Source: Planctomycetaceae bacterium (GTDB taxonomy: Bacteria; Planctomycetota; Phycisphaerae; Phycisphaerales; SM1A02). From it: DNA of 5,216 nucleotides. A program made the translations under genes and the position numbers. This document shows positions 1-5,160 of this stretch, piece after piece; position 1 is the stretch's first letter, and every line of letters begins with the position of its first letter. Location: positions 13,036-18,251 of the forward strand of contig NYVB01000074.1 of the NCBI GenBank assembly GCA_002684315.1, given 5' to 3'. Below the pieces are notes generated by a model, which saw only the letters and a program-made list of their open reading frames with translations, made no database searches and was not told the DNA's origin.

Positions 1-2
1 GC

Positions 3-809
3 ACCACAAAGGCGTTTCTCACAAGTTCGATGCTCTTCGCACTCTCAGCACCCACTCTGGCCCAGGACACCTCTGATGAAGCCACGAGTCAGGAGGTCGT
101 ACGGTTCATGTTCGACGGCGGTACCGCCTCTCATCTCGTCGATGAACTCGAAGCCACCTTCCCTGACTTTCCGGTCGTCCTGGATGAAAAAGCCAGCCGG
201 GTCGTACTTCCCAAATTCAAAGCGCGAGTGACCGATGCCGGGACCATCGTCGAACTCATCACTCAGATGCCGGGAATGATCACTCCAGCGAACCAGCAAG
301 ATGGAATCGTGAAAAAGGGAAAGCTTGATTTTCAGGTCGTCGGTCGAGAACTGGTCTACATCACGTTCGATGAAGCACAAGACCTCAGCTCGCCCCGTGC
401 CCTCATCAAGGTCGCCGTCCTTTCCATCCAGGAACTTCTCACCAGTGGTATGGAGGTCGAGGAGATCATGAGCACGATCGAAGCCGGTATCGAACTGCGA
501 GTGCCGGGCAAGCAGCCAACGATACGATTCCATCCGACCACCGGCATCATCTTCATCAAGAGTGACAAGGCGACACTGGACGTCGTCAGCATGACGATCG
601 AGTCACTCAAGAAAAGTGCGGCCTGGCGGATCTCCGATGAAGCACTCGCCGCGAGGGCAGGGGTGCTCAAGTTGAAGCAGATCGAGACCCTGGAGGAGTT
701 GCAGGACCTCGCCAGCGAGCAACAGATGAAAAATTTGAAGGAAAGCCAGCAAAGACTCGAGGAACGACAGAATCGGCGCTCTCAAAAAGATGATGACAGT
801 GAAGGGTGA
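3..809 (+). CDS. Exported STN/secretin N-domain-like protein with C-terminal coiled coil (5' end outside window)
   Basis: The reading frame is open to the left edge. The first in-frame ATG, at 30, lies inside what looks like a signal peptide: a Lys, then a hydrophobic stretch ending in PTLA before QD, a plausible signal peptidase I site. No Shine-Dalgarno precedes that ATG, so the true start is probably upstream of the window. Numbering from ATG 30, residues 23-80 alternate strand and helix (VVRFMFDGG, then SHLVDELEATF, then PVVLDEKA), as in STN/secretin N-domains. Residues about 121-200 form a second small alpha/beta unit, in which RFHPTTGIIFIKSD and a following helix resemble the N1-type domains of secretins. 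Residues about 211-259 are a charged, Gln/Glu/Arg-rich probable coiled coil. No secretin pore domain follows, so it is not a secretin itself. It probably acts in the periplasm or envelope, perhaps as an accessory or sensing protein. It is only 20 bases from the sigma gene, which suggests co-transcription. The fold call is by resemblance; the function is unknown. Confidence 0.72.
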   Translation, partial: TTKAFLTSSMLFALSAPTLAQDTSDEATSQEVVRFMFDGGTASHLVDELEATFPDFPVVLDEKASRVVLPKFKARVTDAGTIVELITQMPGMITPANQQDGIVKKGKLDFQVVGRELVYITFDEAQDLSSPRALIKVAVLSIQELLTSGMEVEEIMSTIEAGIELRVPGKQPTIRFHPTTGIIFIKSDKATLDVVSMTIESLKKSAAWRISDEALAARAGVLKLKQIETLEELQDLASEQQMKNLKESQQRLEERQNRRSQKDDDSEG

Positions 810-829
810 TGCGGTAGCTTGAAAGTGCG

Positions 830-1405
830 ATGCTTCTTTCAAACGGCCGAGAGCCGCCTTCAACCAGTGAACTGACTGCCGCGATTGCCTCGGGTTCCAC
901 CGAGGCATTCGCGAGCTTTTACGAACTCTGGTTCGGCCGATGTCTGGAATCAACGATACGAATGACGGGTTTCGATGAACCCACCGCTTTGGACATCGTG
1001 CAGGACACCATGATGAAATGTGCCACCAAACTTCCGCGATTCGACGAGACCAGGCAGCTTGAAGCCTGGCTGGACCGGGTCCTGGTCAATGCCGCGCGAG
1101 ATCGTATTCGAGCGGAGACTCGTCGACGAACCAGGGAGAATCGACCGGTGCGAACCAGGATTGAAGCCCTTTCGATCGAGGATCTCGAACTGCTCGACCG
1201 GAATCTGGGTCGGCTGGACGAGCAACAACGTTCGATTCTGCATCTCAGATTCACTCTGGGATGGAGTCTGCAGATGATCGCAGGAAATCTCGGACTGGGT
1301 GGCGCAGGATCGATCGACGGACGCATCAGACGTGCGCTCGAAGTCCTGCGAAAGGAATACCGAGACGAGCATGAGAGCCAGGAGGTGCATGATGAAGCAA
1401 GATGA
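830..1405 (+). CDS. ECF-type RNA polymerase sigma factor (sigma-70 family)
   Basis: This is a 191-residue protein, the usual length for ECF sigma factors. Region 2 covers about residues 24-98: the AFASFYELWFGRCL helix, the region 2.2 core DIVQDTMMKCATKLPRF (55-71) that would contact the polymerase clamp helices, and the basic AWLDRVLVNAARDRIRAETRR stretch of regions 2.3-2.4 for the -10 element. Region 4 covers about residues 117-177, with LDEQQRSILHLRF followed by a helix-turn-helix (GWSLQMIAGNLG, then SIDGRIRRALEVLRKE) for the -35 element. There is no region 1 or 3 and no C-terminal extension. An in-frame TAG at 815-817 makes ATG 830 the first possible ATG; the ribosome site is weak (GAAAG at 821-825). 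The 3' end overlaps the start of the next gene by 14 bases, the usual arrangement for a sigma factor and a cognate membrane partner. The planctomycete-like character is an impression; the target promoters are unknown. Confidence 0.9.
   Translation: MLLSNGREPPSTSELTAAIASGSTEAFASFYELWFGRCLESTIRMTGFDEPTALDIVQDTMMKCATKLPRFDETRQLEAWLDRVLVNAARDRIRAETRRRTRENRPVRTRIEALSIEDLELLDRNLGRLDEQQRSILHLRFTLGWSLQMIAGNLGLGGAGSIDGRIRRALEVLRKEYRDEHESQEVHDEAR
1380..1385 (+). promoter_or_regulatory. Strong Shine-Dalgarno AGGAGG inside the sigma-factor gene
   Basis: AGGAGG lies within the last codons of the sigma-factor gene. Two adjacent ATGs follow, at 1389 and 1392, with spacers of 3 and 6 bases. The 6-base spacer favours 1392 as the start of the membrane-protein gene. 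The same frame is open upstream to an ATG at 1299, but that stretch lies over sigma region 4 and has no ribosome site, so the longer start is very unlikely. Confidence 0.7.
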
Positions 1406-2036
1406 ACACGAAATCACGACTCATGGAGCGGACCGCCGGGACAAGATGCTTCCACTGCTTCAGGAGGCGATGAAGGAACACTCCAGAAGAAGAAGACAGC
1501 GAAGATCGATCGCCTGTTCGGTGCTGGCCTTCTGCCTGTTCATTGTTCTGTATGAGACTTTCTCCTCTCGTGACACGACACCTCCCACCTCGTTTGAAAT
1601 CGTGATGGATCGGCCTCTCGAGACGATCGTCGCCGATTCGTCGGCACCAGAACCTTCAGCGAGCGAAACGGAATCCTTCAACGACGTGCGTCCGTTCTAC
1701 ACCGTGATCGAATCGGAGTCGGCCTTTGAACGATGCCTTCAACGAAATCCGGATCTGATCATCGATGATGCCGTCGCTCTGGCCTACACCGCCGAGGCCA
1801 CGGGGGTCAGTGCACCCATCCGAGAGATCACCACCGATGAGCTCGTGGCGTCACTCGCGGAGGCGGGCATCAGCACCGCGATCAGCTGCAGTGAAAAACG
1901 ATGCACGCTCTACACCACGTCGGGCTCGGAAATTCCCCTCGAAGAGAACCATGAAGAGAAACCTGTTCAAACGACCATGGCGACCTCGACTCCCGAGACG
2001 GACGGCGAGCATGTGCACCCCCATCTGAATGGTTGA
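1392..2036 (+). CDS. Single-pass membrane protein encoded with the ECF sigma factor (possible sigma regulator)
   Basis: This is a 214-residue protein from ATG 1392 (215 from ATG 1389). Residues 1-38 would be cytoplasmic and end in an Arg-rich run (SRRRRQRRS, 31-39). A single transmembrane helix follows at about 40-54 (IACSVLAFCLFIVLY), positioned for inside-to-outside topology by the positive-inside rule. Residues 55-100 are a Ser/Thr/Pro/Glu-rich linker. Residues about 101-185 look folded, with VIESESAFERCLQRNPDL, REITTDELVASLAEAG and the pair C166/C171. The last 30 residues are a low-complexity tail rich in His, Thr and Glu. Overlap with the sigma gene by 14 bases suggests translational coupling and a role as its membrane partner. 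However, the HxxxCxxC zinc motif of ZAS anti-sigma factors is absent, and the cytoplasmic part is much shorter than a usual anti-sigma domain. Anti-sigma activity is therefore inferred from position only. The gene is real; its function is open. Confidence 0.78.
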   Translation: MKQDEHEITTHGADRRDKMLPLLQEAMKEHSRRRRQRRSIACSVLAFCLFIVLYETFSSRDTTPPTSFEIVMDRPLETIVADSSAPEPSASETESFNDVRPFYTVIESESAFERCLQRNPDLIIDDAVALAYTAEATGVSAPIREITTDELVASLAEAGISTAISCSEKRCTLYTTSGSEIPLEENHEEKPVQTTMATSTPETDGEHVHPHLNG

Positions 2037-2050
2037 ATTCCCAGGAATTC
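2035..2050. repeat. Palindrome GAATTCC-CA-GGAATTC overlapping the stop of the membrane-protein gene
   Basis: A perfect 7-bp inverted repeat with a 2-base centre. It begins inside the TGA stop at 2034-2036 and lies about 37 bases upstream of the candidate -35 of the Fur-family gene. The centre is too small for a stable RNA hairpin with full arms, so a protein-binding site is more natural than a terminator. The GAATTC core recurs in the photolyase/flavodoxin control region. The function is unknown and chance is possible. Confidence 0.35.
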
Positions 2051-2080
2051 TTCTTCAAACCACGGGTTTCTCTGGAAGAA
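2051..2080 (+). terminator. Weak bulged hairpin downstream of the sigma operon
   Basis: TTCTTC (2051-2056) pairs with GAAGAA (2075-2080), and inside them AAACC (2057-2061) pairs with GGTTT (2065-2069) around a 3-base loop. Five unpaired bases (2070-2074) bulge on the right. No T-run follows, so this is at best a poor factor-independent terminator. It is listed because it is the only stem-loop with a normal loop size between the operon and the next gene. Confidence 0.18.
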
Positions 2081-2086
2081 CGACCC

Positions 2087-2114
2087 TTGATCGAAGAGTT
2101 CCCCACGCTATCCT
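2087..2114 (+). promoter_or_regulatory. Candidate sigma-70-type promoter of the Fur-family gene
   Basis: TTGATC (2087-2092) and TATCCT (2109-2114) are separated by 16 bases, and each matches the housekeeping consensus at four of six positions. Transcription would begin near 2121 and give a leader of about 24 bases carrying the AGGA ribosome site (2135-2138), 6 bases before ATG 2145. This would separate the Fur-family gene from the preceding operon. It is a motif match by eye only. Confidence 0.35.
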
Positions 2115-2144
2115 GTTGTCGTTGATTCAGAGAAAGGAATCGCG

Positions 2145-2525
2145 ATGGCCGAACGCCGAAACACCATCCAACTCGACGCGATACGAAAAGCCGTCCTCGA
2201 AGCGGGCCGGCCACTGTCCATCGATGAAATCCTCACGAAATCAACGAAACAAGTCTCGACGATCAGCTTGCGGACGGTCTACCGGGTGATTCGAAAGTTG
2301 GAGGAAGAGGGCGAAATCACACCCGTGACCCTGCCTTCACATCCAGATCGTTACGAATCGTCAGCGGCGGCCGACAAGCACCACCACCACTTTCACTGCA
2401 CCAACTGCGACCGCCTCTTCGATGTCGACGGGTGCCCTGGAAGACTGAAGAGCCTGCTTCCCGATGGCTTCGTCCTGACGGAGCACGACCTGACACTCAA
2501 GGGACTCTGTGCATCCTGCGCCTGA
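2145..2525 (+). CDS. Fur-family metal-responsive transcriptional regulator
   Basis: This 126-residue protein should be a dimeric cytoplasmic repressor that binds DNA when loaded with metal. Residues 1-60 form the winged helix: RPLSIDEI, then STISLRTVYRVIRKLEEEGEI (38-58), which holds the S-x-x-TVYR recognition-helix signature. Residues 65-126 are the dimerisation and metal domain. They include the His-rich stretch KHHHHFHC (78-85), the first CxxC pair C85/C88, an FDVDGCPG segment with an extra C97, H114 in the TEHDLTLKG stretch, and a C-terminal second CxxC pair C122/C125. The two CxxC pairs are the structural zinc site of PerR/Zur-type members. The protein ends right after the second pair and lacks the longer tail of E. 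coli Fur (about 148 residues). The sequence does not settle whether it senses iron, zinc, manganese or peroxide; the four-Cys site and GCPG segment lean towards Zur/PerR-like. It has its own likely promoter and a clear ribosome site, and converges on the photolyase gene. Confidence 0.92.
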   Translation: MAERRNTIQLDAIRKAVLEAGRPLSIDEILTKSTKQVSTISLRTVYRVIRKLEEEGEITPVTLPSHPDRYESSAAADKHHHHFHCTNCDRLFDVDGCPGRLKSLLPDGFVLTEHDLTLKGLCASCA

Positions 2526-2563
2526 TGAGCGGGAAAGACGTGCCTTCAGACCGGTCGGCATCC

Positions 2564-2578
2564 CCTTCGCTTCGAAGG
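2564..2578. terminator. Hairpin between convergent regulator and photolyase genes
   Basis: CCTTCG (2564-2569) and CGAAGG (2573-2578) form a perfect 6-bp stem with a 3-base loop in the 54-base gap between two convergent stop codons. It abuts the photolyase stop at 2580-2582. Its place suggests a bidirectional terminator, but neither side has a clear T-run, so it may rely on other factors. An 8-bp palindrome GACCGGTC at 2549-2556 lies just beside it. Confidence 0.3.
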
Positions 2579-2579
2579 T

Positions 2580-4082
2580 TCATGAGATTCCAGACAAATA
2601 CTCTTCCGCGACGTCCAGGTGACCGGTCATCTTCTCCGGATCCATCTTCCGAGCCATGGCACACATCATGGCCCAACGGGGATTTTTCCTGAGCTCTTCG
2701 GCATGGTTGGATATCCAGCGCCAGTAGAGGCCGTCCCAGATCGCGGTCCAATCTCCTGGTGGATGATTGCTCATCTTCTTGATGTAGGAGGAACCTGAAA
2801 AATAGGGTTTGGTGGTGATCAGGCCCCCATCCGCGTGCTGGCTCATCGCATAGACGTTGGGAACCATCACCCAGTCGTAACTGTCGACGAACATCTCCAT
2901 GAACCAGCGGTAGATCTCGTCCGGTTCGAACTCGCACAGGAACATGAAGCCACCCAGCACCATCAATCGTTCGATGTGATGACAATATCCGGTCTGAATC
3001 ACTCGCCCGATGGCGTCGTCGATGGGGTCGATGCCGGTGGTTCCATCGTAGAAGCTGGTCGGTATCGAACGAACATGACCCCAGTGATTCGTGGTGCGCA
3101 TCTGAACCCCATGGTCGACATAGGTCGCTCGCATGAACTCACGCCAGCCGATCAACTGGCGGATGAACCCTTCAAGTGCGTTCAACGGAATATCAGCTCG
3201 ATCCGCATGAGCAAGCGCGCGATCAAGCACCTGACGAGGAGTCAGCAGCCCCGAGTTCAGCATCGGCGTGAGGACTCCATGCCAGAGCCAGTTCTCTCCC
3301 TTGAGAATCGCATCCTCGTAGTCACCGAAAAGAACGAAACGTTGCTCGAGAAAATCGTCCAACCATCTGCTCGCATCGTCATGCGAGGTTGGATAGACGA
3401 GCTGGTCGATCGAGCCCGGATTCTCCGGGTACATGCTTCGTACATGCTCGACGGCGGCTTGATCGATCGAATCTCCGGGATTCACGTTCAGAGGCGGAAT
3501 GGAACCGCGCAGCTTCGCGGGAACCTTTTTGCGATTGTCTTCGTCGAAACTCCACTTCCCCCCCATCGGCTCATCGTCTTCATCGATGAGGACATCGAGT
3601 CTTCGACGCTGGAATTTGTAGTAGTCGGCCATGTACCAGCGCTTCTTGGAATCGCGATACGATCGATTGACCGCGTTCGTATTGAGAAACATCGGGGACT
3701 CGAGAACGTGCAGTTCAAGATCGAATCTCTCGCAGAAACGTTTCAGCCTGCGGCTGAGGAGGTGATCGTGGGGCTCGGAGACGCAGACGGTCGAACAGCC
3801 GGCCTTCCGCAATCGCTCGAGACACGCTTCGAGGACATTGTGATCGGTCGCGTGCTCGACATATTCGACGTCCGAGTCCATCTCACGCAGACCTTGCGCG
3901 TACCGCTGCATGGTGGCACGGTGGAACCAGATCTTCTGCTTGTGAAAGCCACCGAAGAGATCGGGGTCACCGAAGAACAGACGGTCCTCGATCAGAATGA
4001 TCTTCGACGGCGAACGGTCGAAACCAGGATGGTTCTGAAACAGTTGATTGGGAAAGATCAGAAGGGCTTCGGAATCTGACAT
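2580..4082 (-). CDS. Photolyase/cryptochrome of the DPRP (FeS-BCP-like) class without the cluster cysteines
   Basis: The protein has 500 residues, close to the family's usual length (Agrobacterium PhrB is about 507). Such enzymes bind FAD and use light to repair UV pyrimidine lesions, or act as photoreceptors. Residues 1-130 form the N-terminal alpha/beta domain (LLIFPNQLFQNHPG, DRLFFGDPDLFG, FHKQKIWFHRATMQRYA). The helical FAD domain spans about 240-500, with EGFIRQLIGWREFMRATY (304-321), the His pair in YCHHIERLMV (366-375), VPNVYAMSQHADGG (407-420) and TKPY (424-427). In cluster-bearing relatives, MSxY is followed by a CxxC and a third Cys before the LYW motif, and a fourth Cys lies 15 residues before the His pair. 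Here these positions read MSNHPPGDW (437-445), IWDGLYW (448-454) and P353, so no ligand remains. ATG 4082 is chosen because homology starts there and GAGAG lies 6 bases upstream; an open extension to 4328 would overrun the divergent flavodoxin. Lesion specificity cannot be read from the sequence. Confidence 0.9.
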   Translation of the reverse strand: MSDSEALLIFPNQLFQNHPGFDRSPSKIILIEDRLFFGDPDLFGGFHKQKIWFHRATMQRYAQGLREMDSDVEYVEHATDHNVLEACLERLRKAGCSTVCVSEPHDHLLSRRLKRFCERFDLELHVLESPMFLNTNAVNRSYRDSKKRWYMADYYKFQRRRLDVLIDEDDEPMGGKWSFDEDNRKKVPAKLRGSIPPLNVNPGDSIDQAAVEHVRSMYPENPGSIDQLVYPTSHDDASRWLDDFLEQRFVLFGDYEDAILKGENWLWHGVLTPMLNSGLLTPRQVLDRALAHADRADIPLNALEGFIRQLIGWREFMRATYVDHGVQMRTTNHWGHVRSIPTSFYDGTTGIDPIDDAIGRVIQTGYCHHIERLMVLGGFMFLCEFEPDEIYRWFMEMFVDSYDWVMVPNVYAMSQHADGGLITTKPYFSGSSYIKKMSNHPPGDWTAIWDGLYWRWISNHAEELRKNPRWAMMCAMARKMDPEKMTGHLDVAEEYLSGIS

Positions 4083-4164
4083 CGAACACTCTCGGCAGGT
4101 TTGGAGGGCCTTTGGTGGAGCGGAATACGGTGGATCAGGCAATGGTAGCCATGATCTCGTCTCT

Positions 4165-4173
4165 GAATTCGAA
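4165..4173. repeat. GAATTCGAA, first copy
   Basis: One of two identical 9-base words in the divergent control region. It lies 82 bases upstream of the photolyase start codon. The word contains two overlapping 6-base palindromes (GAATTC and TTCGAA). A possible operator half of a two-site arrangement with the copy at 4268-4276. Confidence 0.3.
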
Positions 4174-4188
4174 CGCATGGATGATGAA

Positions 4189-4200
4189 TGATTGAAATCA
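4189..4200. promoter_or_regulatory. Inverted repeat TGATT-GA-AATCA, weakly Fur-box-like
   Basis: Perfect 5-bp arms around a 2-base centre, within an AT-rich stretch GATGATGAATGATTGAAATC (4180-4199). Its left half resembles the GATAAT repeats of a Fur box (8 of the first 9 positions); the right half does not. It is noted because flavodoxin genes are often iron-regulated and a Fur-family gene is nearby. The similarity is too weak to call a Fur site. Confidence 0.18.
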
Positions 4201-4262
4201 GGGAAAAGTCCCGGCCGACGAGATGACATCGGACCCGACCCGGACCTGGAAATACGCCTACC

Positions 4263-4278
4263 ATCTCGAATTCGAAAT
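4263..4278. repeat. Palindrome centred on GAATTC, containing the second GAATTCGAA copy
   Basis: TCGAATTCGA (4266-4275) is a perfect 10-bp palindrome. Allowing one mismatch pair, it extends to 16 bases with AT at both ends. The contained GAATTCGAA (4268-4276) starts 103 bases after the first copy. It ends 18 bases before the flavodoxin TTG and just before its ribosome site, where a bound protein could block transcription or translation. Confidence 0.35.
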
Positions 4279-4286
4279 ACACCTCT

Positions 4287-4290
4287 GGAG
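4287..4290 (+). promoter_or_regulatory. Shine-Dalgarno GGAG that fixes a TTG start for flavodoxin
   Basis: GGAG ends 6 bases before the TTG at 4297-4299. The encoded protein then begins KSALIFGSNTGNT, exactly where flavodoxins normally start. The only upstream in-frame ATG (4192) would add 35 residues unlike any flavodoxin N-terminus. Confidence 0.7.
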
Positions 4291-4296
4291 CGTCTC

Positions 4297-4839
4297 TTGA
4301 AATCTGCACTGATATTCGGATCCAACACCGGGAATACCGGCTATGTCGCCGGGCTCATCATCAAGGCGTTGCAACCAGAGATCACGTTGGAGGTGGTGGA
4401 TGTGAATTCCATCGATGCCGTCGACTTGTCGAAGATGGATTTCGCACTCTGCGGCATCCCGACCTGGGACGTCGGGCAGCTTGAACAAGGGTGGAATGAG
4501 ATCTTCGAGGAACTCGACGGGGTCTCCCTGGATGGACTGACGGTCGCCATGTTCGGACTGGGAGATCAATCCACGTACATCGAGACCTATCAGGATGCGA
4601 TGGGTATTCTCTATCGCAAGATGATCGAACGAGGAGCCGATGGCGGTATTGGATTCACCACGACCGACACCCACACCTACGAGGGAACTCTCGGAACGGT
4701 GGAGGGCATGTTCTGCGGACTCGCCCTCGACGAAGACAGCCAGCCGGAACTCACCGAAGAACGCATTGAAGAATGGGCTCTGTCCGTGAAACAGGCATGG
4801 CCGTCGGTCGTGGCATCAGCAGTTCCCACCAACGACTGA
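4297..4839 (+). CDS. Long-chain flavodoxin (TTG start)
   Basis: A 180-residue FMN electron carrier of the cytoplasm. The phosphate-binding loop is GSNTGNT (8-14), right after the first beta strand. The 50s loop GIPTWDVGQLEQGW (53-66) supplies W57, expected to stack on the flavin ring. The 90s loop FGLGDQSTYIETY (86-98) supplies Y94 as the second flavin-stacking residue. The extra loop that marks long-chain flavodoxins is present before GLALDEDSQPELTEERIEEW (131-150), a strongly conserved C-terminal signature. Length is normal for the class. The TTG start with a good ribosome site replaces the usual ATG. Flavodoxins commonly replace ferredoxin under iron limitation and reduce flavo- or metalloenzymes. 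The divergent photolyase needs reduced FAD, so this protein is a candidate electron donor, but that is inferred from position alone. Class assignment is firm; the physiological partner is not known. Confidence 0.93.
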   Translation: MKSALIFGSNTGNTGYVAGLIIKALQPEITLEVVDVNSIDAVDLSKMDFALCGIPTWDVGQLEQGWNEIFEELDGVSLDGLTVAMFGLGDQSTYIETYQDAMGILYRKMIERGADGGIGFTTTDTHTYEGTLGTVEGMFCGLALDEDSQPELTEERIEEWALSVKQAWPSVVASAVPTND

Positions 4840-5012
4840 CGTCGGTCCGACCAGATACAACGATGGCCAATCGTGGCGGAGTCAGTCATGGCACAACTCA
4901 ATCCACGAATGGCATCTCGACGGCCTCGGTTCGGATCCAGACCTCGACGATGCTGACCTGCGAGTCGCGCGGCGACGTGGTCTCAGCACCTCGGAGTTGA
5001 TGCCACATTCGA

Positions 5013-5037
5013 GCGTTTCACGGGTCACGTGAAACGC
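5013..5037. repeat. Perfect 10-bp inverted repeat with 5-base loop
   Basis: GCGTTTCACG (5013-5022) and CGTGAAACGC (5028-5037) are exact inverse complements around GGTCA. The right arm and loop contain the 8-bp palindrome TCACGTGA (5025-5032). As RNA it would be a stable stem-loop, but no T-run follows on either strand. It could be a terminator for the flavodoxin gene that depends on other factors, an operator, or a remnant of a mobile structure. A second small hairpin, CGTCC-AGAA-GGACG, follows at 5045-5058. Confidence 0.5.
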
Positions 5038-5081
5038 CTGAAGACGTCCAGAAGGACGACCTGAAACCGCACGGAAGATCC

Positions 5082-5102
5082 AAAAATGGACCCAAGAGGG
5101 TC
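5082..5102 (-). terminator. Possible intrinsic terminator on the minus strand
   Basis: Read on the minus strand, GACCC-TCTT-GGGTC (5102 down to 5089) is a GC-rich 5-bp stem with a 4-base loop, followed after CA by five T (5086-5082). It could end a transcript entering from the right of the window. The stem is short, so confidence is low. Confidence 0.25.
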
Positions 5103-5146
5103 TCGAGGGCAAAAAAACCGCAAAAACCATTCTCGAATGCTAAAAA
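5082..5146. other. A-tracts spaced in multiples of ten bases (possible bent DNA)
   Basis: Runs of five to seven A lie at 5082-5086, 5111-5117, 5122-5126 and 5142-5146, with centres at 5084, 5114, 5124 and 5144. The intervals of 30, 10 and 20 are close to whole helical turns, the condition for intrinsic curvature. The middle two sit in a short direct repeat (GCAAAAAAACC, then GCAAAAACC). No other part of the window has such runs. Confidence 0.4.
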
Positions 5147-5160
5147 CTCGACATCGATGA

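Larger units (their letters stand above)
4083..4296. promoter_or_regulatory. Divergent photolyase/flavodoxin control region
   Basis: These 214 bases separate the start codons of two divergent genes and must contain both promoters unless one is leaderless from inside the other gene. The region holds two copies of GAATTCGAA, a TGATT-n2-AATCA inverted repeat and the ribosome site of the flavodoxin gene. I could not find a convincing -35/-10 pair for either gene, so an alternative sigma factor or an activator-dependent promoter is possible. Confidence 0.6.

Noticed and set aside
1299..1391. N-terminal extension of the membrane protein from ATG 1299.
   Set aside because: It lies over region 4 of the sigma factor in another frame, has no ribosome site, and AGGAGG at 1380-1385 clearly serves the starts at 1389/1392.
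2835..4079. A 414-residue open frame on the plus strand, antisense to the photolyase gene.
   Set aside because: The minus strand encodes a protein with clear family motifs throughout. The antisense translation has no recognisable domain, and no ribosome site was seen; it is a shadow of the codon bias.
4201..4212. Small inverted repeat GGGA-AAAG-TCCC in the divergent region.
   Set aside because: Four-bp arms are expected by chance, and there is no terminator-like tail or recurrence elsewhere.
4192..4296. N-terminal extension of flavodoxin from ATG 4192.
   Set aside because: The extra 35 residues (Pro/Arg-rich) do not resemble a flavodoxin or a signal sequence, and a good ribosome site precedes TTG 4297.
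4083..4328. N-terminal extension of the photolyase from an ATG at 4328.
   Set aside because: It would cover the whole divergent control region and the start of flavodoxin, and family homology begins at the ATG at 4082.
4882..5130. An 82-residue open frame on the minus strand.
   Set aside because: Its hydrophobic start comes from the A-runs read in reverse. The rest is Arg/Ser-rich in the manner of a shadow frame, and it spans the inverted repeat; no support as a gene.
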